DNA of 64,000 nt from Stomorhina lunata (GCA_933228675.1 OW121741.1:135514085-135578084), one strand, 5' to 3'. Positions 1-14,322 are shown, counted from the first letter of the stretch. A program made the numbers and translations. Notes: a model not told the origin generated them from the sequence alone.

Positions 1-440
1 CAAAATTTTTCTATAAGATAAATTTTTTTTAAATCTTATAGAAAGATAAATTTTTTTTAAATTTTTCTATAGCAAACATTTTTTTAAAATTTTTCTATAG
101 CAAAAATTTCAATAAAATTTTTCTAATTTTTAAAAAATTTCTTATAAAAATAGGAAATTTTTAAAAAATTTCCTTATAAAAATAGAAAATTTTTATAAAA
201 TTTCTTAAAAAAATAGGAGATTTTTAAAAAAATTCTTATAAAAATAGGAAATTTTTGAAAAATTTCCTATAAAAATAGAAAATTTTTGAAAAATTCCTAT
301 AAAATTTTTTTGAAAATTTCATATAAAATATAAAATTTTAAAAAATTAAAATTAATTATTAAAATAGGAAATTTTTGAAAAATTTCCTGTTTAATTAGGA
401 AATTTTTAAAAAATTTTATATACAAATAATTAAATTTTTA
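1..440. repeat. AT-rich palindromic tandem repeat, left end cut by window
   Basis: Degenerate units of roughly 30 bp alternate TAGGAAATTTTT and AAAAATTTCCTATAAAAA, the same theme as the large array at 7655-13510. The first ~120 bp use a CTATAGCAAA variant. No coding potential is visible. The array starts before the window. Confidence 0.75.
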
Positions 441-2045
441 ATTATTTAATTGCATTGTATATCAAGTATTAAGGGATAATTTAAAATTTGTTTCTTTTTT
501 ATAATTAAAAAAGTTATAAGCCATTGACTTGGATATGTTTTGAGTTGAAAATTATATTTCAAAGTTAAATTTAATATCGATTAAAGCTGTTAGTAAGTTA
601 TTTAAAGCTTGTTAAAAGTTAAATAAAATAATTTTATAGTTTATGATAAAACTGTGTAACTTTTAAATTAAAATATCTAACATTATCTACGTTCATCATT
701 CAATACCATCAGTTTTGTCCTTATTTTCTTATTTGGAAAGTTTTCATTCGGTTTAAGTAGAAAAACTAACTATATTCGACTTAGTTGTTTAGTAATAAGT
801 TTCCTAATTGTTTGAAACTATATTTTAGGAAAATATACTGAGATACTGATAGACACACATACACAGACACACTCTGATATGTAAATTGTACTAGCATTGA
901 AAACTTTTTCATGAGAATTGTCTAGTAATAATTTCTATAAAGTAAAAATGTTCTTTTTGCCCCTAGCAGTATGCTATAGAAAATACACATTTTATAAATT
1001 ACATTTATTGTTTTAACGGAAACGGAAAGTTTTCTAGCTCTTAATAATTCAAACCCATAACTAAAAGATATGCACTCAGTAATGGGCAAAAGTGTTGCAG
1101 TTTTGAGTGAGGGAGTGTTAGAAATTTGAAAAGGTATAAATTAAAAAGTTCTAAAATATCGGGAGAACTTTTATAAGATCAACTGTTTTTGTGTAACATG
1201 TTATAAGCTACAATAATATACATACATACATTCATATATGATACATATTTTCAAGTTATTTATTTTTTAACATAATTATGCCCTTAGCAATACCTTGGCA
1301 ACACTTTTATATAATAAGCGTATGTCTTTAATTACACCTTCCACACGCTCCCTGTACCCCCTATGGTTCCATACCAAGGATACTGAAAGGATTGTGGTTT
1401 TACACTTACGTTTGAAATAATTTTATATTGTAGGTTATTGCCACAAAAATGATTCTTGTGGCAAAGAAGATTCAACAAATATAAACTACCACAACTACAA
1501 CAAAAAACTACATCAACATATGAGTATAATAACAACAAAAACAACAAATAACTAAATTGAAATTGTAAGAAATAAAGGATATGTGGTTGAATGCAACGGT
1601 TGCACACTTGGTTGGCTAAGCTTAACTTTGACTACAACTGCGACTAACTCAAGTCTTAAATAAAAATATTTATGTTTGTATGTACGAGTATGTCTGTGTT
1701 GTTATGTTTTTGTTTATGTTGTTGCAACCGCAACTTGTAATAAATTTTGTTATTATTTTTGGTTGGGGGCTGTTTCTGGTGTTTTTGTAACGAAGTGTAT
1801 CAATGATCCCTCAATATAATTTTTAAGGTATGGCAAAACACATGCACATATGGAAAACCCCCTTAAAAAAGAGATTCACCTAAAACGAACAAAAAAAAAT
1901 AGCTTTTGCTTTTCACACAGAAATCAGTTATAAAACCCTGCAGTTCCAAGTTAAAAAGCTGTTCGAAATTTTTTCTATGAAAAATCTCATCAAAATTGAA
2001 AAAAAAATTTACATAACGATATTTTTTTTATTCGAAAAATTTCAT
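441..2045. other. Gene-free AT-rich DNA
   Basis: Mostly non-repetitive AT-rich sequence with short simple stretches: an ACACA run near 855-872 and CAA/ACA-rich sequence near 1490-1550. Short frames on both strands resemble no protein I know. I see no exon with convincing splice signals. It may be intergenic DNA or an intron of a gene outside the window. Confidence 0.5.
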
Positions 2046-2352
2046 GAATCGCCATATATCGATATCGATCGAAACATTTCAGGAAAATTTCTATAGCATG
2101 CTTTTAAAATAATCTTAATAATATCTTAATAATATATAAGCTTCACTGCGTTGTAACTTATTTCTAAAAAATTCCCTGATAACAAAAGAATTTATTTAAA
2201 CTAAATGTTTTGACGAACAAACTGATATATTTAGATATAAGATTTTAATAAACTTTTTGCAAAATAAATTATATTCAAAATCCCTATGGTATGTTACACA
2301 ATATTTAAAAGTCTGAATTTTCGATCAATATCGAATGCTGCGATTTGGAAAT
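2046..2352 (+). mobile_element. MITE family A copy (TIR with TTCGATATCGATCGAAA core)
   Basis: The left end carries ATATCGATATCGATCGAAA and the right end TTTTCGATCAATATCGAATG followed by CTGCGATTTGG, which are imperfect inverted repeats. The interior matches the other family members: AACTTATTT, AAACTAAATGTTTTGAC, then TTTGCAAAATAAATTAT. Related copies lie at 14068, 21319, 29993, 30711, 31233 and 34838. There is no coding capacity, so it is a non-autonomous element. It is diverged and has lost the terminal GGGGCC block. Confidence 0.7.
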
Positions 2353-2554
2353 TGATTTTGGTGACGTGTGGCAAAGAAATTTACGCTTCGTCGAACAGCA
2401 TGTAGATTTGATTTAATTTAAATCTTGAAGTAAGTAAATAGGTTTGATCAGAAAAACTGCCAAAAACCATTTATAGACAACTTTTGTCAAAAAATATTTT
2501 TGGTTTTGAAATATAATAATTTAATAGTATCATTTTAAGATATAATAAGTTTCA

Positions 2555-5500
2555 AAATTTTTCTAAAAGAAAAATTTTCTCAAAATTATTCTATGAGAAG
2601 AAGCTCATCAAAATTTTTCTATAAGAAAAATTTCATCAAAATTTTTCTATAAGAAAAATTTCATCAAAATTTTTCTATAAGAAAAATTTCATCAAAATTT
2701 TTTTATAAGAAAAATTTCATCAAAATTTTTCTATAAGAAAAATTTCATCAAAATTTTTCTACAGGAAAACTTTTATTAAAATTTTGTTATAAGAAAAATT
2801 TCATCAAAATTTTTCTATAAGAAGAATTTCATCAAAATTTTTCTATAGGAAAAATTTTATTAAAATTTTGTTATAAGAAAAATTTCACCAAAATTTTTCT
2901 ATAAGAAGAATTTCATCAAAATTTTTCTATAAGAAGAATTTCATCAAAATTTTTCTATAAGAAGAATTTCATCAAAATTTTTCTATAAGAAGAATTTCAT
3001 CAAAATTTTTCTAAATGAAAAATTTCATAAAAATTTTTCTATAAGAAAAATTTTATTAAAATTTTGTTATAAGAAAAATTTCATCAACATTTTTCTATAA
3101 GAAAAATTTCATCAAAATTTTTCTATAAGAAAAATTTCATAAAAATTTTTCTATAAGAAAAATTTCACCAAAATTTTTCCATAAAAAAAATTTCATCAAA
3201 AGTTTTCTATAAGAAAAATTTCATCAAAATTTTTCTACGAGGAAAATTTCATCAAAATATTTCTACAAGAAAAATTTCATCAAATTTTTTCTATAAGAAA
3301 AATTTTATTAAATTTTTTCAATTAAAAAAATTTTATCAGATTTTTTTTTTATTTACAATTTAAATTCCAACAAAATTGTTATATAAGAGAAATTTTAACA
3401 AAATTTTTTATACGACAAATTTCATAAAAATTTTTCTATACTAAAAATTTTAGTCAAAATTTTTCTATAACAAAAATTTCATCAAAATTTTTCCATAAAA
3501 AAAAAATTTCATCAAAATTTTGCTATCAGAAAAGTTTCAAAAAAATATTAACAAAATTTTCTATAGCAAATATATCAACAAAATGTCTCTATAAGAAAAT
3601 TTTTTTTATAAAAAAATCAAAATATTTCCTATAAAAAAAAATTATCAAAATTGGTCTATAAAAAAATTTCATCAAAATTTTGCTATCAGAAAAGTTTAAA
3701 CAAAATTTTTCTATACAAAAATATCAACAAAATTTTTGTATAGAAAAAATATTAAAAGAATTTTCTACAGAAAATATATCAACAAAATTTCTCTATAAGA
3801 AAATTTTTTTTACAAAAAAATCAAAATATTTCCTATAAAAAAAAATTATCAAAATTGGTCTATAAAAAAATTAAATCAAAATTTTTCTATAAAAAGAATT
3901 TCATAAAAATTTTTCTATAAGAAGAATTTCATCAAAATTTTTCTATTTGAAGAACTTCATCAAAATTTTCTTATAAGTAAAACTTCATGAGAATTTTTCT
4001 ATGGAAAAATTTCATCTAAATTTTTTAATAAGAAAAGTTTTATAAAAATTTTTCGATGCAAAAATTTCATTAAAATTTGTCTATAAGAGAAATTTCATCA
4101 ACAATTTTCTACAAGGAAAATTTCATTAAATTTTTTTTGTTTTTAAATTTCATCAAAATTTTTTCATAAGAATAATTTCATCAAAATTTTTCTTTTAGAA
4201 AAATTTCATCAAAATTTGTAAGAAATTTTGTAAGAAAAATTTCATCAAAATTTTTCTATAAGAAAAATTTCATCAAATTTTTTTTCTAGGAAAGACTTTA
4301 TCAAATTTTTTTTATACGAAAAATTTCATCAAAATGTTTCTATACGAAAAATTTCATCCAAATATTTCTTAAAGAAAACTTTCATCAAAATTCTTCTATA
4401 ACAAAAATTCCATAAAAATGTTTCTATAAGAAAAATTTCATCAAAATTTTTCCGTAAGAAAAATATCATATACATTTTTTATAAAAAAAAAATTCCATCA
4501 ACATTTTTCTATACGAAAAAGTGTATCAAAATTTTTCTACAAGAAAAATTTCATAAAAATTTTTCTATAAGAAAAATTTCATCAAAATTTTTCTATAAGA
4601 AAAATTTCATCAAAATTTGTCTATAAGAAAAATTTCGTCAAAACTTTTCTATAAGAAAAATTTCATCAAAATTTAAAAAAAAAATCATCAAAATTTTGCT
4701 ATAAGATAAATTTCATCGAAATTTTTCTATTAAAGATTTTGTATCAAAATTTTTCTATTAAAAATTTTTTACCAAAATTTTTCTATAAGAAAACATTTAT
4801 CAAAATTTTTCTATAAGAAAACATTTATCAAAATTTTTCTATGAGAAAAATTTCATCAAAATTTTTCTATAAAAAAATGTCATCAAAATGTTTCTATAAA
4901 AAATTTCATCAAAATTTTTCTATAAAAAAATTTCATCAAAATATTTCTATAAGACAAATTTCATGGAAATTTTTCTATTAAAAGTTGTTTATCAAAATTG
5001 TACATAAGGAAAGGTTTATCAACATTTTTCTTTAAGAATTATAAAATTTTCGATAACAAAAATGTTAACGAAATTTTTCCCTAAGAAAAATTTCATCAAA
5101 ATATTGCTATCAGAAAAATTTCAGCAAAATTTTTCTATAGAAAATATATCAACAAAATTTGTCTATAAGAAAATTTTTTTATAAAAAAAATCAAAATATT
5201 TCCTATAAAAAAAAATTATCATTTTTTGTCTTTAAAAAAATTTAATCAAAATTTTTCTATAAGAAGAATTTCATCAAAATTTTTCTATAAGAAAAACTTC
5301 ATGAGAATTTTTCTAAGGAAAAATTTCTTCTAAATTTTTGAATAAGAAATTTTGATAAAAATTTGTCGATGCAAAAAATTTCATTAAAATTTGTCTATAA
5401 ATAAGAGAAATTTTATCAACAATTTTCTACAAGAAAAATTTCATTAAATTTTTTTTTTTTTTTAAATTTCATCAAAATGTTTTCATAAGAAAAATTTCAT

Positions 5501-6450
5501 TAAGATTTTTCTATAAGAAAAATTTTATCAAAATTTGTCTATAAAAAAAAAATATAAAAATATAATATAATATAAAAATTTTTCTATAAAAAAAATTTTA
5601 TAAAAATTTTTCTATAAAAAAAATTCATCAAAATTTGTAAGAAATTTTGTAAGAAAAATTTCATCAACATTTTTCTATAAGAAAAATTTCATCAAAATTT
5701 GTTTCTATTAAAGACTTTATCGAAATTTTTTTATACAAAAAATTTCATCAAAATGTTTCTATACGAAAAATTTCATCAAAATTTTTTTATAACAAAAATT
5801 TCATAAAAGTGTTTCTATAAGAAAAATTTCATCAAAATTTTTCCGTTAGAAAAATATCATATAAATTTTTTATAAAAAAAAATCCATCAACATTTTTCTA
5901 TAAGAAAAAGTGTATCAAAATTTTTCTACAAGAAAAATTTCATCAAAATTTTTCTATAAGAAAAATTTCATCAAAATTATTCTATAACAAAAATTTCATC
6001 AAAATTTGTCTATAAAAAAAAAATTCGTCAAAATTTTTCTATAAGAAAAATTTCATCAAAATTTAAATAAAAATTTCATCAAAATTTTTCTATAAGACAA
6101 ATTTCATCGAAATTTTGCTATTAAAATTTTTTATCAAAGTTTTTCTATTAAAAATTTTTTATCAAAATTTTTCTATAAGAAAAATTTCATCAAAATTTTT
6201 CTATAAGAAAAATTTCATCAAAATTTTTCTATAAGAAAAATTTCATCAAAATTTTTCTATAAGAAAAATTTCATCAAAATTTTTCCATAAGAAAAATTGC
6301 ATCAAAATTTTTCTATAAGAAAAATTTTATCAAAATTTGTCTATAAGAAAAATTTCATCAAAATTTTCCTTTAAGACAAATTGCATCGAAAGTTTTTTAT
6401 CAAAATTTTACATTAGGAAAAGTTTATCAACATTTTTCTTTAAGAATTAC
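2555..6450. repeat. 28-bp tandem array (A4-T5-CTATAAG-A5-T3-CATC)
   Basis: More than 100 copies of a 28-bp monomer, read as A4, T5, CTATAAG, A5, TTT, CATC. The best-preserved runs are 2620-3020 and 6165-6330, with near-identical units. The middle is degenerate, with rarer variants (ATCAGAAAAGTTT, TGTAAGAAATTTTG). Several variants recur about 1.3-1.4 kb apart (for example near 3975 and 5288, 4460 and 5850), suggesting an old segmental duplication inside the array. No gene lies here. Confidence 0.85.
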
Positions 6451-7654
6451 CTATTTTAAATATCTTCTCTGCTGCCTTCGCTTTTTAAGATAACACTCCC
6501 TAGATAACAAAAAATTTCAATTTCATCAATGGATTATTTAAATTTGTAGCCTAAATTTTGTATATTCGTTTTACTTGTATATGAGCAGAGAGGTCCAAGA
6601 TTTTAGAGTTCAGGTTTTTTGGACTATAAATGAGACTATAATATTATTTCTTCTTTGTATTATTTTTAAAGAAAACTTTCTAATGGATGAATAATTTGAA
6701 GGTTTACATTTTGATACAAATTAGCTTGTGATAAAATATCATTGGTAGCAGATAACCGCTTTATTCGTTGAATCACTTCAAGTAACAATTACATTTTAAG
6801 AGAAGTTTAATTTTTCTTTAAACAGTCGAACGTGAATATTTCCCACCTCTTCATAAAATGCCTAAAAGCCTGTAGGTATTTTTTTAAGTGGAAGTGGAAA
6901 TGCAAATGGAAAAGCCCCCAACAGCTGAAAAGTGTGCGTATTTGTCTGCTTATAAATTGTTATACAAGTGGCAAAAATCTATGTTTTTTTTTTCAAGCAT
7001 TTCCACCAATAAAACGTTACTCCCTTTCAGCAAAACAGAATATGTGCAAGTGAAAATGATTTCCATTTTTATGTGAAATTTTCACCCAAATGAAATTTAT
7101 TACTTAGACTTGAGAAGAGGATTTAAAGGTATTTAAGTTAAAAAAAAGATTTCTTTTCTACATAGCAAAACACGATTTAAACTCATTTAACAAACATTGG
7201 ATCAATATTACCCAACAAGTGCTGTTGCAAGTTTAATTCTACTTCACTATTTATTTTCCTAAATTCTCGGTTGAGAGTTTAACATGAGAGCTAAAGTCAA
7301 ATAGGGACTTATTGTTACCAAATTTCTTATATCGTTTTATATTGGCCAAGTAAAAATCTGTGCAAGTTTAAGCAAAAAAAAATCCATTAAATATCTTTAG
7401 ATTTATAAGAGGTTTTTGTGATTCTGAGCATTTAAAAGACTTTTAAGAATGTCTCTTGTAGTTATGTTGAACAAACACATGCATGTATCTATGTCTAGTA
7501 TCTTTTAACAAACGACAATTATAATTTGCAAATTGCATTTTTTCCTCTAACAATTTTTACAAATCTTACACTTTCCATTTCTACCAACTGTTCACATATT
7601 TTGTATACCCTACACCACCATTTGAAAACACAACCATAAGTTAAAGATTAAAAA
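6451..7654. other. Gene-free island between two arrays
   Basis: Non-repetitive AT-rich sequence. Two short overlapping plus frames (6832-7076) have no recognisable domain and no clear splice context. A remnant of the 0.8-kb dispersed element terminus (TATACCCTACACCACCA) sits at about 7605-7621. Otherwise I see nothing functional. Confidence 0.45.
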
Positions 7655-10600
7655 TTTTTTTATAAAATACCGAAAATATTAGAAATATCATATAAATAAT
7701 AGTTTTTAAATTTCCTATCGAAATAGAAAATTTTTGAAAAAATTCCTTTAAAATAAAAGAAAATTTTTGAAAAATTTCGCTTAAAAAATTTTCTATAAAA
7801 AAAGGAAACTTTTATTAAATTTCCTATAAAAATAGGAAATTTTTAAAAAAATTCCTATAAATATGGGAAATTTTTAAAAAATTCCTAAAAAAAAATATAG
7901 GAAACTTTAAAAAAAATCCTATAAAAATAGGAAATTTTTAAAAAATTCCTATAAAAACACGAAATTTAAAAAAAAATCCTATAAAAATAGGAATTTTTTG
8001 AAAAATTTTCTATAAAAATAGGAAATTTTTGAAAATTTTCCTATTAAATAAAATAGGAAATTTTTGAAAAAATTCCTATTAAAATAGGAAATTTTTGCTA
8101 TCAAATAGGAAATCTTTGAAAATAGGAAATCTTTAAAAAAATTCCTATAAAAATAGGAAATTTTTAAAAAATTCCTAAATAAAATAGGAAACTTTAAAAA
8201 AAATCCTATAAAAATAGGAAATTTTTAAAAAATTTGCTATAAAAATAGGAAATTTTTGAAAAATTTGCTATAAAAATATGAAATTTTTGAAAAATTTCCT
8301 ATAAAAATAGGAAATTTTTGAAAATAAAATATAGGAAATTTTTGAAAAATTTCCTAAAAAAATAGGAAATTTTTGAAAAATTTCCTATAAAATATAGGAA
8401 ATTTTTGAAAAATTTCCTATAAAATATAGGAAATTTTTGAAAAATTTCCTATAAAATATAGGAAATTTTCGAAAAATTTCCTATAAAATATAGGAAATTT
8501 TTGAAAAATTTCCTATAAAATATAGGAAATTTTTGAAAAATTTCCTATAAAATATAGGAAGTTTTTGAAAAATTTCCAATAAAATATAGGAAATTTTTGA
8601 AAATTTTCCTATAAAATATAGGAAATTTTTGAAAAATTTCTTATAAAATATAGGAAATTTTTGAATAATTTCCTATAAAATATAGGAAATTTTTGAATAA
8701 TTTCCTATAAAATATAGGAAATTTTAGAAAAATTTCCTTTAAAATATAGGAAATTTTTGAAAAATTTCCTATAAAAATAAAAAATTTTTGAAAAATTTCC
8801 TATAAAAATAGAAAAGTTTTGAAAAATTTCCTATAAAATTAGAAAATTTTAAAAATATTACCCATAAAAATTGAAAATTAAAAAAAAAATCCTATCAAAA
8901 TAGAAAATTTTTGAAAAAAATACTGAAAAATTTCCTTTAAAATATAGGAAATTTTTGAAAAATTTCCTATAAAAAAGTAAATTTTTAAAAAATTTCCTAC
9001 CAAAATAGGAAATTTTTGAAAAATTCCCTATAAAAATAGGAAATTTTTGAAAAGCTCCCTATAAAAATAGGAAATTTTTGAAAAACTCCCTATAAAAATA
9101 GGAAATTTTTGAAAAATTCCCTATAAAAATAGGAAATTTTTAAAAAATTCCTAAATAAAATAGGAAACTTTAAAAAAAATCCTATAAAAATAGGAAATTT
9201 TTAAAAAATTTGCTATAAAAATAGGAAATTTTTGAAAAATTTGCTATAAAAATATGAAATTTTTGAAAAATTTCCTATAAAAATAGGAAATTTTTGAAAA
9301 TAAAATATAGGAAATTTTTGAAAAATTTCCTAAAAAAATAGGAAATTTTTGAAAAATTTCCTATAAAATATAGGAAATTTTTGAAAAATTTCCTATAAAA
9401 TATAGGAAATTTTTGAAAAATTTCCTATAAAATATAGGAAATTTTCGGAAAATTTCCTATAAAATATAGGAAATTTTTGAAAAATTTCCTATAAAATATA
9501 GGAAATTTTTGAAAAATTTCCTATAAAATATAGGAAGTTTTTGAAAAATTTCCAATAAAATATAGGAAATTTTTGAAAATTTTCCTATAAAATATAGGAA
9601 ATTTTTGAAAAATTTCTTATAAAATATAGGAAATTTTTGAATAATTTCCTATAAAATATAGGAAATTTTTGAATAATTTCCTATAAAATATAGGAAATTT
9701 TAGAAAAATTTCCTTTAAAATATAGGAAATTTTTGAAAAATTTCCTATAAAAATAAAAAATTTTTGAAAAATTTCCTATAAAAATAGAAAAGTTTTGAAA
9801 AATTTCCTATAAAATTAGAAAATTTTAAAAATATTACCCATAAAAATTGAAAATTAAAAAAAAAATCCTATCAAAATAGAAAATTTTTGAAAAAAATACT
9901 GAAAAATTTCCTTTAAAATATAGGAAATTTTTGAAAAATTTCCTATAAAAAAGTAAATTTTTAAAAAATTTCCTACCAAAATAGGAAATTTTTGAAAAAT
10001 TCCCTATAAAAATAGGAAATTTTTGAAAAGCTCCCTATAAAAATAGGAAATTTTTGAAAAACTCCCTATAAAAATAGGAAATTTTTGAAAAATTCCCTAT
10101 AAAAATAGGAAATTTTTGAAAAATTTCATATAAAATATAGGAAATTTTTGAAAAATTTCCTATAAAATATAGGAAATTTTTGAAAAATTTCCTATAAAAT
10201 ATAGGAAATTTTTGAAAAATTTCCTATAAAATATAGGAAATTTTTGAGAAATTTCCTATAAAATATAGGAGATTTTTGAAAAATTTCCTATAGAATATAG
10301 GAAATTTTTGAAAAAATCCTATAAAAATAGGAAATTTTTAAAAAATTCCTATAAAAACACGAAATTTAAAAAAAAAATCCTATAAAAATAGGAATTTTTT
10401 GAAAAATTTTCTATAAAAATAGGAAATTTTTGAAAATTTTCCTATTAAATAAAATAGGAAATTTTTGAAAAAATTCCTATTAAAATAGGAAATTTTTGCT
10501 ATCAAATAGGAAATCTTTGAAAATAGGAAATCTTTAAAAAAATTCCTATAAAAATAGGAAATTTTTAAAAAATTCCTAAATAAAATAGGAAACTTTAAAA

Positions 10601-13510
10601 AAAATCCTATAAAAATAGGAAATTTTTAAAAAATTTGCTATAAAAATAGGAAATTTTTGAAAAATTTGCTATAAAAATATGAAATTTTTGAAAAATTTCC
10701 TATAAAAATAGGAAATTTTTGAAAATAAAATATAGGAAATTTTTGAAAAATTTCCTAAAAAAATAGGAAATTTTTGAAAAATTTCCTATAAAATATAGGA
10801 AATTTTTGAAAAATTTCCTATAAAATATAGGAAATTTTTGAAAAATTTCCTATAAAATATAGGAAATTTTCGAAAAATTTCCTATAAAATATAGGAAATT
10901 TTTGAAAAATTTCCTATAAAATATAGGAAATTTTTGAAAAATTTCCTATAAAATATAGGAAGTTTTTGAAAAATTTCCAATAAAATATAGGAAATTTTTG
11001 AAAATTTTCCTATAAAATATAGGAAATTTTTGAAAAATTTCTTATAAAATATAGGAAATTTTTGAATAATTTCCTATAAAATATAGGAAATTTTTGAATA
11101 ATTTCCTATAAAATATAGGAAATTTTAGAAAAATTTCCTTTAAAATATAGGAAATTTTTGAAAAATTTCCTATAAAAATAAAAAATTTTTGAAAAATTTC
11201 CTATAAAAATAGAAAAGTTTTGAAAAATTTCCTATAAAATTAGAAAATTTTAAAAATATTACCCATAAAAATTGAAAATTAAAAAAAAAATCCTATCAAA
11301 ATAGAAAATTTTTGAAAAAAATACTGAAAAATTTCCTTTAAAATATAGGAAATTTTTGAAAAATTTCCTATAAAAAAGTAAATTTTTAAAAAATTTCCTA
11401 CCAAAATAGGAAATTTTTGAAAAATTCCCTATAAAAATAGGAAATTTTTGAAAAGCTCCCTATAAAAATAGGAAATTTTTGAAAAACTCCCTATAAAAAT
11501 AGGAAATTTTTGAAAAATTCCCTATAAAAATAGGAAATTTTTAAAAAATTCCTAAATAAAATAGGAAACTTTAAAAAAAATCCTATAAAAATAGGAAATT
11601 TTTAAAAAATTTGCTATAAAAATAGGAAATTTTTGAAAAATTTGCTATAAAAATATGAAATTTTTGAAAAATTTCCTATAAAAATAGGAAATTTTTGAAA
11701 ATAAAATATAGGAAATTTTTGAAAAATTTCCTAAAAAAATAGGAAATTTTTGAAAAATTTCCTATAAAATATAGGAAATTTTTGAAAAATTTCCTATAAA
11801 ATATAGGAAATTTTTGAAAAATTTCCTATAAAATATAGGAAATTTTCGGAAAATTTCCTATAAAATATAGGAAATTTTTGAAAAATTTCCTATAAAATAT
11901 AGGAAATTTTTGAAAAATTTCCTATAAAATATAGGAAGTTTTTGAAAAATTTCCAATAAAATATAGGAAATTTTTGAAAATTTTCCTATAAAATATAGGA
12001 AATTTTTGAAAAATTTCTTATAAAATATAGGAAATTTTTGAATAATTTCCTATAAAATATAGGAAATTTTTGAATAATTTCCTATAAAATATAGGAAATT
12101 TTAGAAAAATTTCCTTTAAAATATAGGAAATTTTTGAAAAATTTCCTATAAAAATAAAAAATTTTTGAAAAATTTCCTATAAAAATAGAAAAGTTTTGAA
12201 AAATTTCCTATAAAATTAGAAAATTTTAAAAATATTACCCATAAAAATTGAAAATTAAAAAAAAAATCCTATCAAAATAGAAAATTTTTGAAAAAAATAC
12301 TGAAAAATTTCCTTTAAAATATAGGAAATTTTTGAAAAATTTCCTATAAAAAAGTAAATTTTTAAAAAATTTCCTACCAAAATAGGAAATTTTTGAAAAA
12401 TTCCCTATAAAAATAGGAAATTTTTGAAAAGCTCCCTATAAAAATAGGAAATTTTTGAAAAACTCCCTATAAAAATAGGAAATTTTTGAAAAATTCCCTA
12501 TAAAAATAGGAAATTTTTGAAAAATTTCATATAAAATATAGGAAATTTTTGAAAAATTTCCTATAAAATATAGGAAATTTTTGAAAAATTTCCTATAAAA
12601 TATAGGAAATTTTTGAAAAATTTCCTATAAAATATAGGAAATTTTTGAGAAATTTCCTATAAAATATAGGAGATTTTTGAAAAATTTCCTATAGAATATA
12701 GGAAATTTTTGAAAAATTTCCTATAGAATATAGGAAATTTTTGAAAAATTTCCTATAGAATATAGGAAATTTTTGAAAAATTTCCTATAGAATATAGGAA
12801 ATTTTTGAAAAATTTCCTATAAAATATAGGAAATTTTTGAAAAATTTCCTATAAAATATAGGAAATTTTTGAAAAATTTCCTATAAAATATAGGAAATTT
12901 TTGAAAAATTTCCTATAAAATATAGGAAATTTTTGAAAAATTTCCTATAAAATATAGGAAATTTTTGAAAAATTTCCTATAAAATATAGGAAATTTTTGA
13001 AAAATTTCCTATAAAATATAGGAAATTTTTGAAAAACTTCCTATAAAATATAGGAAATTTTTGAAAATTTTCCTATAAAATATAGGAAATTTTTGAAAAT
13101 TTTCCTATAAAAATAGGAAATTTTTAAAAAATTTCCTATAAAATATAGGAAATTTTTAAAAAATTTCCTATAAAATATAGGAAATTTTTAAAAAATTTCC
13201 TATAAAATATAGGAAATTTTTGAAAAATTCCCAAAAAATTGGAAAATTTTTAAAAAAATTCCTATAAAAATAGAACATTTTTAAAAAAATTCCTATAAAA
13301 ATAGAAAATTTTTTAAAAAATTTCCTATAAAATTTAAAATTTTTAAAAAAAATTCCTATAAAAATAGAAAATTTAAAAAAAAAATCCTTTCAAAATATTA
13401 AATTTTTAAAAAATTTCCTTTAAAAACAGGAATTTTTTGAAAATTTTCTTAAAAAATTTCGTATAAAAATATAAGATATTTTTTTTAATTTCCTATAAAA
13501 AATAGGAAAT
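7655..13510. repeat. 32-bp tandem array with nested higher-order duplications
   Basis: The basic unit is 32 bp: TAGG, AAATTTTTG, AAAAATTT, CCTATAAAATA. It contains two palindromes, AAATTTTTGAAAAATTT and the CCTATA..TATAGG pair. Units are very homogeneous at 8380-8760 and 12700-13100. The array is organised at a higher level: a block of about 2401 bp is present twice in tandem, and each copy carries an internal duplication of about 976 bp. No exon or frame of interest is embedded. Confidence 0.9.
7915..12715. repeat. Two tandem ~2.4-kb higher-order units
   Basis: The marker ATTCCTAAATAAAATAGG occurs at 8171, 9147, 10572 and 11548. The spacings of 976, 1425 and 976 bp define two 2401-bp units (about 7915-10315 and 10316-12715), each with a nested 976-bp repeat. 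The units look almost identical by eye, so the duplication is recent or partly an assembly effect. Confidence 0.8.
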
Positions 13511-14067
13511 TTGAAAAAAGGGTATTATTTCGTCAGTCTTGAACGGCCTTAATACTTGTTTTTACTTATGTATGTGTTTAATTTTTCCGTTGTAGTTTTT
13601 CCGATATTCTCTTTATGTTCTGCATTGTTTTTTTGTTTTCGACAACATCGCAATTAGTAAAAGGAAATTAAAGAGAAAATGAAATGTTAGAAATCGTTTA
13701 AAAGAAAAATGAATTAAATTTCATCAAAGTGTGAGTGAGCATTGTCTACCTATAAGAAAATTCGTAATTTATCATAACAACAAAAAAGCTGTTGAGCAAA
13801 AAAAAAAGAAAAGGAAAAACTCAAGCTCAGAAAAAATACAAAAATTGTTGTAGCAAAAATTAATTAAATCCTTAAGTGGTTAAACGTTTAAAAATTTAAT
13901 TGATTTCTCAAACTTATGCACTTAAAGTATCGAATTATTTGTACATACATTTTAAATTGCTTTAATTGTATGTATGTAGATTTACCTTATACACCCACAT
14001 AAGAGTTTTCCTAATATCTTTGAATGTATCAAAACTACTGTAAACATGTTAATGCACCTTCAAACCC
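13511..14067. other. Upstream region of first Ly6 gene, no gene seen
   Basis: Non-repetitive AT-rich DNA between the 32-bp array and a truncated MITE. No exon with credible coding content is visible. It may hold regulatory sequence for the gene starting at 14323, but I cannot name a site. Confidence 0.4.
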
Positions 14068-14155
14068 AGGGGCCAAATCGCCCCATCCGGTATAGATCGA
14101 AATGCAACACATTTGGTAGCATACTTTTAGGATATTCTAAATAATACATATAGGC
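14068..14155 (+). mobile_element. MITE family A, truncated left end
   Basis: AGGGGCCAAATCGCCCC followed by TATAGATCGAAATG and then AGCATACTTTTAGGATATTC matches the left terminus and subterminal block of the full copy at 21319. The rest of the element is missing. It lies about 170 bp upstream of a Ly6 start codon. Confidence 0.7.
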
Positions 14156-14276
14156 ACAGATATACTTCTAAAAATGAAGAATTTCTAACAATAGATCCAT
14201 ATTTAATTTTAGTGGGGTATCAGATATTCGTGCTTGACTAATTTTGTATGCACTGTTTTTAATGTCTAAAAATAAT

Positions 14277-14282
14277 TATAAG
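14277..14282 (+). promoter_or_regulatory. Candidate TATA-like box of first Ly6 gene
   Basis: TTATAA lies 46 nt upstream of the start codon. The same hexamer lies 45 and 42 nt upstream of the start codons of the next two Ly6 genes. This is a positional inference; in AT-rich DNA a chance match is easy. Confidence 0.3.
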
Positions 14283-14322
14283 ACTGACAAAAAAAAATAT
14301 TAAATTTTAAAAATATTTAAAA

